This document shows positions 56,282 to 64,000 of a DNA stretch of 64,000 nt, one piece after another. Each line of letters opens with the position of its first letter. Positions within the stretch are counted from its first letter, which is position 1. The position numbers were made by a program, and so were the translations under genes. Under the pieces are notes generated by a model. That model was not told the DNA's origin, did not search any database, and saw only the letters and a list, made by a program, of their open reading frames with translations. Where the stretch lies: NCBI RefSeq assembly GCF_001625195.1, contig NC_054390.1, forward strand, positions 2,566,027-2,630,026. The letters are read 5' to 3'. Origin of the DNA: Drechmeria coniospora (lineage: Eukaryota > Ascomycota > Sordariomycetes > Hypocreales > Ophiocordycipitaceae).

Positions 56282-59200
56282 GCCAGGGCGGATGGGTCAT
56301 GACGATGGCCACCATGCCTTCTTGTCGGCGCCCCCCTGCATGCTTGACAGCAGGGTGATTTGGTCCAGGTCGCAGCAGGCATCCGTTGGCGGGTGCCGAC
56401 AGCGGCGACAGCGGCGTATTTGAATTTTATCAATCGTTTGTGCCTCATCTGAACTTGCAGCATACATCGCAAGGGTGGCATTATATCATGGTATCGGGGG
56501 TGGCAGGCATCCCTGGCATGACATGTACGCATGCAGGCCGACGCGCTCCGTCCCATTCGGCACATGGGAGAGATTTGCATGAAGCAAGCGAATGGGTTCT
56601 GTCTTGAAGGGTGCTGCACTTGGACTCCTGCGTGCTATTTTGGCACTTCTCTCCTCGGGTGGCGTGGCCTTGCTTGGTCGCATGAGCCACACAAAGGTGG
56701 CTGGCTAGTCGAAGTCGGCGATAGGCGGGGTTGAACATGATGCGGTTGGGGGAAAGGATTTCTACGATTTGAAGCGTTTGATGTCATATTCAGGTTTCCT
56801 CACCAAGTGTGAGGAAGTTTCAGATGGCGCAGAAGAAAAGGAGGGCACAAAGAACCGGGCCTGATTGAAACCCATGTGGACGATGGGCAGCTGGTTGGCT
56901 ATTGAATATCGAACTGGTTCCTGGCCGGCACGAGAAAGGTGGTTTTACTCAACGCACGGTGACGATATACCCAGTCCAGCGGATGAATGGTATCAGAGAA
57001 AGACGAGGCTGCTGTCTGTGAGCGTCATATACGCTCAATTTGCAGTGAAATACAAAATCTCGAGACTAATTCATGACATTGCTCAATAGAGTGTTGTGAC
57101 GTTGGCTAGCCCAGCATAGTACTCCTGAGGCCCCATCGGCTACTCTGCCGAGACTCCTCTAGATTCCCTCTCATGTCTCTGCCTGTTTCCATGATCATCG
57201 GATGGCATGATGATCCTCAACGGAAGCGGCGTTTCATCTGGCAACAAGCAGCCATGTGGGAGGAAATGTCGGCCGCAGACACAACTTGCACACCGATCCG
57301 GCTCAACGCGTCGATGGGACGAGTCGAGGATTATGCGCGGGATCTAAATCATGATTCACCTACGGGGCGGCCGGCTGCTGGATATAGAAGGTGGAAGGCT
57401 GAGCTCGGTTTCACAAATGGCTGCCGATGCACCTGTGGGAACACCGGGCGGCAGCAGCTGCCTGGTTGCAACGGTTGACGGTCGTCCTGACCTTTGGGAT
57501 GACAGTTGACAGTTGACAGATGCGACGGGCGACCTTCCTGATTTCATCCACGGCCCCATGGCAAAGATCGATTTCGTTTCATTGAGTGGATGGATGGATG
57601 GATGGATGTGCCAGCCAATGTTTCACGCGTCACCTTCCGCCCGTCAGCGTGCATCGGCATCGGCGTAGGCACGAGAATTGGCATGGGCGAGAGGACATTC
57701 TGTAGGCTTCATGATGTAATTTCGCTGCCGGGGTTCCGCTCCGTCGATGATATGACGACGAAGGCGGCCCCTTGGTTACGGATGCGGAAAGAGACTACGG
57801 GTGAGAGCGCGGTGCTGGGGAGGGACGAAACAGCCGAGGAGGGTTCGAAACAGAGACAGACGCCAGGCTGGATTCGAGTCCAGTACAGTGGACAAGTACA
57901 TGTGTGCGGAAGCACGGAGTACAGAGTGCCGGTACGATTAGCACAGTATAGCAAGTACATGCTTAGTTTGCTTCGTCGTTGGAGAAATTACAGTAAGATT
58001 AATTACCATGTACGGAGTAAACTGACCACAGGTGTGCCCAGTAAGTATGGCGGGGGGAGAGGGGGGGTCTGGAAATCCAGTGGCAACACGGGCAATCTAG
58101 CATCTACAAGGAATGGTACGGCTGTTTCAGAGCTGACCGTCATTGCCGAAACAAGCCAAATGGCAGTTGATGACCAGATAGGATAAGCTTCGTGGGGTAC
58201 GGGGCCAGGGACGGACGGACATGGGGCAGGCCGAATGCTAGCGTTGAGCGGCATTCGACGGGATTGGACGGCGGCATTCGACGGAGGCGTGGCGATAGCA
58301 GAGTTGTGCGGTTGCGACTGCTCGAAAAGAATGGCACAACCACCGACCAGAGGTACTCCTTCCCCCTTTTCTACTGTACAGGGGGGGGGAGATGAACTTG
58401 CTTTCGCTATCCATGTACGTTCTGCAGGTGAATCTCTACCTGAACCTGTACCTGAACCCGTACCCTGTCCCTGTACCTGTACCTGTAACTGCACCTGCAT
58501 CTGCAATAGCACATTGTATCCGTACCTGTGCCTGTACTTGTATCTGTACTTGCACAGTAGGTAAGTAGATGTTCTCAATTGCAGCATGCAAGTACCTGCG
58601 TCGAGTCGGGAAGAGGGAGCGGTGGAAGGAAGGATGATTCTGCGAGACAATGGAGGACCAGCATGAGGTGAAGGCAGGACCACCCGCACCACCCGCCTGC
58701 CTAATAAAGATGGCGTTGAAGATGGCGTCCCGTGTCGCGGTTCGCGGGAGGCAAGGCGGCCGAGCACGGTATCCACCGACTACTCCCTTACGAGTAACTT
58801 GCCAAGATCCACTACTACACTCTACCGTGCAGCACGGGCTACGGCTAGTAATAGTGGCCTGCGACACGCACCAGACACAAACGGACAGCACAAATAAATG
58901 TGCGAAGATGTACCGAGTGCTTTGTACTTGCTTGTGCTCTGAACTGGCATGTCTAGTCATTCATTTATTTACTCCTTCATTCCGCTATTGTCACGCTGCA
59001 TGGAGCTGACGTAGCCGTCGAGCAGGATCACGACACCGAATAAGAGCAGCACTGCTCTGCTCTATTGCCCTCTCACGTCCAAAAACACACGGCACAATCG
59101 CAAAGCGCAACGTCAGCTTGAATACTGACCCCAGCCGTCGCGCCTGTCATTCAGTAGTCAAGACACCAACCAATCCACTCACACGCCTGCTGCCGAAGGA

Positions 59201-61020
59201 ACTCTGCCACGATGCGGACCGCCCGGATCGGCCTACCGGATAAGGTGCCTGTGTACTTCCTTCGCCCCTATGTGGAAGGCGATGGAGGGAGGAGATGGGG
59301 GGAGGGGGTCCAGCAACAACCTCTGCCCATACCCTTTCCTTACGCGACCATGACGATGGGTGGACACCCCAAGCAGCCTTCCCAGGTACCTGGCGGCAGA
59401 ATTGATTCCCACGTTTGTGCTCTTGGTGGGGAATGTCTCGACGTACTGTCATGTGTAAGTCTTCGCTAGCGGATGATGTGACGTCGAAACCGAACCGCTT
59501 TTTTTTTTTGCATTCGACTACTAGCAGCTTGTGCACAGCGACGACCAACGCAAGGTTCACGATCCTCGAAACTGGCCACCCACCAAAAACCAATACCGAT
59601 GCACCCAGCGACCATGAATACAGTATGATAAATGGCACCTCCAAATTTCCGAGTGCCCGGATTGGGAGGCGGCCTGTTTCGTGAGCGTACCAGGACACCA
59701 CATGCTTCATGACGTACTCGGCATGCACTCCCAACGGCCATTGCAAAACTAGCATAGCTATCCGCATACCCTTGCCCGCACATGCCCACATTCTCATCCA
59801 GCCTATTCGCATGCAGCAAACAAACGGCAACGGAGCCGAGCGAAGCAAAAGGACCCCGTATAACCCAGCAGCCTTTCTCGTCGTTGAATTAGCCGACAAT
59901 CAAGATGACGTCAGTCCGACCGCCCCCCGGTATGTACGTCTCAGCCGCCCCGCCCCGCCCCGCCTCTAGGGCCGACAACGTCATAGTGCGGTATTGTGAT
60001 TGGCCAAGAGGGACCAAGCGATGAGCATAGTGCCCCTGCCCTGCTCCCCGCCGCTGACGCCTCCCACCAACCCCACAACGCCCCCCTTTCGCCCCGTCGA
60101 CGCCTTGGCGGAACGCGAGCGCCTTGGCCAGGGGCGTGCGGGCAGTAATCTGTGTGCAAACAAGATTCGGAATGCTGGCTCATACTTGCATGTCCACTGA
60201 TCGCTTCACCCGGATCAAGATGTAATCGAGCAGTGTCATGGCGGAAAGTGTTCAAATGGCGAGACGCATTACAGCTGCCTGGCAGGGTAGGCCACTGGCC
60301 TGACCATAGTGAACGTAACCTGCGAGAACGCCCGTCTCACCCATCGCGTGTCCTCTGATGTCCCCATTCGGTCATCACCAGCCAACTGTTCCACCAGTGG
60401 AGAGGCACCGAATCGGAACGCGTCACTTCGTACATGTGCAACTTGGTATACGGGACGCTGCAATTCAGGTGAAAACCTCAAAGTTTCAAATTATCTTCCT
60501 GTGCTCTACACTGTCCCCATCATGCCTTGCTTGCGAGTGCCGGCCTTGAGATTCCACCAGGAGGCTATTCCTCCCCCCAAGACCGAAAATGAAGATCCTT
60601 TATAGTTGGTTCGACAGTATTTGCGACGGGGGATCTGTCTGAAAATATGGTACATTTTGCCACGTTCCATGCGGAACGGCGAGGAATGATGACGGAAAAT
60701 GAAAGAAATAAAGAAAGGGTTAAACATTAGTCGGGGTCGTAATCTCGTGAAATGGCGCCCGGCATGATAGGGGACTCGACTGTGCACGTTACGAGCTGCG
60801 CATGTCGAAAAGCGCCACGCCCGAGTCGACGGCTCCGTCGGTGTTGGGTCGTCGAGTTGTCCTCCACACCGAGGGGCTCGGAGACTCCGAGGCGCACAAG
60901 GCTGGTGGAAAAGAGCAAATCCCGACTGCTGTGATGCCTCGCACGCCTATCCAACGCCAAATGCAAACGCAATATGCAGGCTAAAACGACGACGTAAATT
61001 CAGAAGCATGAACGGAAACC
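56282..61020. other. 4.7 kb spacer with degenerate tandem repeats
   Basis: No supported gene. It includes a TGGA run (about 57,586-57,606), small GTAC patches (about 57,880-58,030), the CTGTAC-type hexamer array at 58,436-58,556 and a T run near 59,502-59,511. The longest open frame (59147-59899, - strand, 250 codons) has hydrophobic stretches but no recognisable domain; it is discussed under findings. The last 300 bases are probably the RAX2 3' region. Confidence 0.5.
58436..58556 (+). repeat. degenerate hexamer array (CCTGTA-type)
   Basis: About 20 imperfect tandem copies of a 6-base unit such as CCTGTA, CCTGAA, CCTGCA and TCTGTA. The phase of CTG is largely kept at multiples of six bases. 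The array is non-coding as far as can be seen. Confidence 0.8.
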
Positions 61021-64000
61021 TCAAATGCGGGGGGCTGTCGGGTGGTTCTGGCTGAGCGATTCCAACAGCTCTCGGGGCGGTATCTTCTGCATGCCATTTT
61101 CGCGGTCGTGCATGGCCGTCGGTGCTGGGCTGTATCCGTCGCGCTTCTTACGGATCCGGTCGAGGATGAGGCCGGCCAGCACGAGTAGCAGCATCAGGCC
61201 GAGAGCTATCGCCAATCCAATGAGGACGACGAAGCCGACGGCCATGTGGCCCCCTTCTGAGGTGAAGAAGTCGTCCCTTTGCGTGAACATCTTGGCGATG
61301 CTCCCGCTGCCGCCGCCCGTGCTCGTCGTCAGCGCGTATGGCTGGAAATACGTCCCGTTGAACAGGGCCGCCGCCACGACGCCGGTGTTGGGAATGTCGA
61401 TCGATCCAGTCAGCATCAAAGTCTGCGAGCTGTCCAGGATGTCCGTCTCTTTGTGGTTCTCGAATAGAGAAAACACCTGGAGGCTGCGTAGGATGGTGGA
61501 TGCCGACAGCGATTGATTGGCCGATATCCACTTGCTGCCATCGAACTTCATGAGGAAAATCGATCCGTCCTTGGTCGACTTTCCACCAACCCAGATCTGC
61601 TTCGCATCGCTCGACGCAGGAGTCATCACCGTCACCGGCCCGGGGATCTCTTCTGCCCCCGTAAAGGTCGACCACGTCTGCGTCTTCGCGTTGAACGACA
61701 GCAGGTAGCGTGTGTCGGTTCCATTTGTCCGCATGTCGCCGCCCGCGACCAGTATCGAGTCGCTGGACCACATGAGGCTGTAAACATCGCCTGAAATGCC
61801 ATTGCCCGGTTGCGTCCACTGGTCCGAGGCGGCATTGTACAGGCACACGGCCGGGCAATCGAGAGCCCCGGCTACGGTGAAGGAACCGGCGACGTAGACT
61901 TCGGCGGTACCTTGTCGGACGCTGATGGCAGACACCGTACCATTACCTCCTGACACTGGCGCTGGCTGGTTGCTGAACGCTTTGGTTTTTATATCAAAGG
62001 CCACCAGCCCGTTGATCTCGCTGCCGCCGATGGTGCCGCGAACTTTGCCGCCGGCATACAGGGTGCTTCCATAGATCGCCACTGATTGAAAGACCGATTC
62101 CGCAGCGATGTCAGGGCCAAGCCCGCTGATGGAATCGCCGTCATTGCCATCCATGAGGACCAAGTTGTTAACCATGGAGCCGTTGGCGGACAGAGCAGTG
62201 AAGTGGCCGGCAAGGATGGTGATGTTGGCGTTGTCCTTGTCATAAAACGTACCGGTGATGACGCCTCGTAGATCGTCACCCGACAAGCCATCTCTGCGGC
62301 TAACTTTGGGTGCTGGACTTTGCGCTTGTATGTTCAGCGGAAATGTCCCCAGGCCCTGCTTCGTCAAGGTGGCTGCCCCGTTGACACCAAGCTCAGATGA
62401 CGATATCGAGCCCGCGTGGAGTGCCTCACTGTTAGGCAGGTGGACAACGCCAGCCGTGAGGAACCCGTTATAGATGGGAACTGGACCGTCGAGGTTCTGG
62501 AGCCAGTTGCCCCTGGATGGAACCCACACGGCGAAGCCATCCACAGGTAAATCTCTGTTGTCGCTGAATCTGTTGCACTTGGAGAAAGCGCCGGTCAACG
62601 TGATGGCCGTCTCGGTGGTGTTCGAAGTTATGTTGACACGTAGTGGCACAACGAACTCAACCGGTCCATCAACCCCTGCCCCCAGCGTGCTCCAAGACTT
62701 GGCTTTGGAATCATACAGGGCAACATGGTTCAGACCGGTCACGGTGTTGGTCTTCGTGCCAGTAAAGTCGCCCACGACATAAAGATCGGTGCCTTCCAGG
62801 TGCATGCCGCGAACTTTTCCATTCAGGCCCCCATCGAGGGATTGAATCTCCCCTTTCGAGCCGTCAATTCCAACAATGTTCCAATCCTCGGCAGCCGTAA
62901 AGTTCCCACCAACGTACGTCACGTCACCGGACGTCGCGAGAGACACGACACTCGAGTTGTTCTGAAAGGCGGAATTGATCTTGATGATTTCCGACTTTGC
63001 CAGGTCCGTAATGGACAGGACGCTGTTGTCAGGGTTGAAGTCGAAGAGCCCGTCGAGTTTGTCTATCCTGTCGAGCCCTTCGAGCCCGTCGAGTCCGTCG
63101 AGCCCGTCGAGTCCGTCGAGCCCGTCGAGCCCGTCAATCCCGTTTTCTCCACCAGTTGTACTAACGAGGGTGAAGCCCAACTTCTGGGCAACAATGGTCA
63201 GCTCGCCAACGTTCTGGCCGGCAGTCGGAGTGATGGTAACGCTCGGCTTGAAAGTCTCCGACGTTTTTTCAATGTAGCCATAATAAATTTGGTCGTACTT
63301 GTCAAAGTTGTTTGTCTGAAACAGAGTCTTTGAAAAGTCGGCCTTGGCCGTTCCCGTCGCCATCGTTCCCGTCACGTCTACACGGCCTCTCCTGGTGCAG
63401 GAGTTGTCAGCCATGCAGCCGGGCGTCAACATGTCGACGGAATAGTAGCCTGACTCTCGGATGCTGGGGTAAAAGACAACAGAGGCCGACTTGGAGGTGA
63501 TATCGCCAGAAAGGTTGGCTGTCAGGTAGTCCGAATTACTCTGCAGAGAAGGTGATTGGGTCCACGGACCAGTGGATGAGGCACTGGACGGGAATACGAC
63601 GCCGCCACAGCTCGGCTCGTTGAAGTTGGCGACGGCGAAGGAGACGATGTCGTCCTGAAAAAGCTCGACGCCGGCCAAGCCAGCACCCTTACCATACCAG
63701 TCCGAGATGGAAATTTGAAGGCTATTCATTGACACTCGATTGACAAAGTGAAAATCCTGAAACTTGACGTTGGCATCGTGGCTCAACGGACATTCGCTGG
63801 TGCAGCTCTTATTTTGACTGGTGGAAGGATCGACGTATGTGAAGTTCATGATGCCGTTGAGAGGCAGGGCAATGAAACGGAAGGTCTTGGTCCCGCGACC
63901 ATCTTGGTGAGTGTTCCAGAGCCTGAGCTTGGTTGGTTGAAAAGAATAGCCGAACTTGGCATCCCAAGTGCCTGGCGTTTGGTCCTGCAGGAACCATGCT
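61021..64000 (-). CDS. RAX2: RAX2 polarity/cortical marker protein (5' end outside window)
   Basis: C-terminal 992 residues of a Rax2-type membrane glycoprotein that marks growth sites; partner Rax1 is not in this window. The frame is open to the right edge, so the N-terminus is missing (family members are about 1200 aa). The ectodomain shows Rax2 features: KTFRFIALPLNGIMNFTYVD, kelch/propeller-like repeats such as VVSLATSGDVTYVGGNFTAA, VRGMHLEGTDLYVVGDFTG and VYVAGSFTVAGALDCPAVCL, and many Asn-X-Ser/Thr sites. A single membrane span lies near the C-terminus (about 55-75 residues from the end), followed by a basic stop-transfer RIRKKRDG and a short cytoplasmic tail ending PTAPRI. A Gly-Leu-Asp tandem repeat interrupts the ectodomain; see the separate entry. 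No intron is needed in this part. Confidence 0.95.
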   Translation of the reverse strand, partial: AWFLQDQTPGTWDAKFGYSFQPTKLRLWNTHQDGRGTKTFRFIALPLNGIMNFTYVDPSTSQNKSCTSECPLSHDANVKFQDFHFVNRVSMNSLQISISDWYGKGAGLAGVELFQDDIVSFAVANFNEPSCGGVVFPSSASSTGPWTQSPSLQSNSDYLTANLSGDITSKSASVVFYPSIRESGYYSVDMLTPGCMADNSCTRRGRVDVTGTMATGTAKADFSKTLFQTNNFDKYDQIYYGYIEKTSETFKPSVTITPTAGQNVGELTIVAQKLGFTLVSTTGGENGIDGLDGLDGLDGLDGLDGLEGLDRIDKLDGLFDFNPDNSVLSITDLAKSEIIKINSAFQNNSSVVSLATSGDVTYVGGNFTAAEDWNIVGIDGSKGEIQSLDGGLNGKVRGMHLEGTDLYVVGDFTGTKTNTVTGLNHVALYDSKAKSWSTLGAGVDGPVEFVVPLRVNITSNTTETAITLTGAFSKCNRFSDNRDLPVDGFAVWVPSRGNWLQNLDGPVPIYNGFLTAGVVHLPNSEALHAGSISSSELGVNGAATLTKQGLGTFPLNIQAQSPAPKVSRRDGLSGDDLRGVITGTFYDKDNANITILAGHFTALSANGSMVNNLVLMDGNDGDSISGLGPDIAAESVFQSVAIYGSTLYAGGKVRGTIGGSEINGLVAFDIKTKAFSNQPAPVSGGNGTVSAISVRQGTAEVYVAGSFTVAGALDCPAVCLYNAASDQWTQPGNGISGDVYSLMWSSDSILVAGGDMRTNGTDTRYLLSFNAKTQTWSTFTGAEEIPGPVTVMTPASSDAKQIWVGGKSTKDGSIFLMKFDGSKWISANQSLSASTILRSLQVFSLFENHKETDILDSSQTLMLTGSIDIPNTGVVAAALFNGTYFQPYALTTSTGGGSGSIAKMFTQRDDFFTSEGGHMAVGFVVLIGLAIALGLMLLLVLAGLILDRIRKKRDGYSPAPTAMHDRENGMQKIPPRELLESLSQNHPTAPRI
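63049..63142 (-). repeat. GLD-coding 9-base minisatellite inside RAX2
   Basis: On the coding strand a 9-base unit (GGG/GGA CTC GAC type) is repeated about nine times with small changes, giving NGIDGLDGLDGLDGLDGLDG and then LEGLDRIDKLDGLFD. Being a multiple of three it keeps the RAX2 frame and can expand or contract without breaking the gene. Confidence 0.9.

Noticed and set aside
1..64000. CRISPR array, prokaryotic operon or bacteriophage content
   Set aside because: The window is eukaryotic nuclear DNA with spliceosomal introns; the dispersed GTAC units lack regular spacers.

Overview
This is nuclear DNA of a filamentous ascomycete, most likely a sordariomycete and possibly of the order Hypocreales. 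The evidence is the compact genes with 50-95 base spliceosomal introns, the eukaryotic housekeeping proteins with Pezizomycotina-type sequences (HapB, Rax2, a CPAF-like S41 peptidase), and the absence of bacterial operons. The order is inferred from protein style and is not proven. Sixteen genes are supported; twelve were resolved to exon level by eye, from splice sites and protein conservation.

Layout. 1-4.2 kb: repeat-rich spacer. 4.2-11.3 kb: a dense housekeeping block with a small unrecognised protein, YJU2 (-), KIN17 (+), SPT4 (-), POP8-like (+) and PPT1/PP5 (-), arranged as alternating divergent and convergent pairs. 13.5-14.5 kb: the CCAAT-binding subunit HapB/HAP2 (-) with a long upstream leader to about 17 kb. 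17-22 kb: a gene-free, repeat-rich island. 22.2-24.6 kb: a secreted S41 peptidase standing alone. 27.2-28 kb: an unrecognised serine/proline-rich protein. 31.6-46.2 kb: a second dense block with FAN1 nuclease (-), SDC1/Dpy-30 (+), RPS13 (-), U2AF large subunit (-), OGG1 (+) and SF3B1 (+). 46.2-55 kb: an 8.8 kb gene desert. 55-56.3 kb: a C2H2 regulator resembling FlbC. 56.3-61 kb: spacer. 61-64 kb: RAX2 (-), cut by the right edge of the window.

Functionally the window holds three pre-mRNA splicing factors (YJU2, U2AF2, SF3B1), two DNA-repair enzymes (OGG1, FAN1) plus a KIN17 homologue, chromatin and transcription factors (SPT4, SDC1, HapB, the C2H2 protein), RNA and ribosome factors (POP8-like, RPS13), a phosphatase (PPT1) and a polarity protein (RAX2). 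These are independent genes, not a cluster or operon. I see no transposase, reverse transcriptase, CRISPR array, secondary-metabolite core enzyme, rRNA or convincing tRNA.

The most unusual feature is non-coding. Almost every spacer carries islands built from GTAC half-sites, with the core GTACGGAGTAC (reverse complement GTACTCCGTAC), often as overlapping 7-base-period dimers. I noticed none in the exons. No clearly new biological system is visible; the best leads are these islands, the Ser-His type S41 peptidase, in-frame cassette introns, and the GLD repeat in RAX2.
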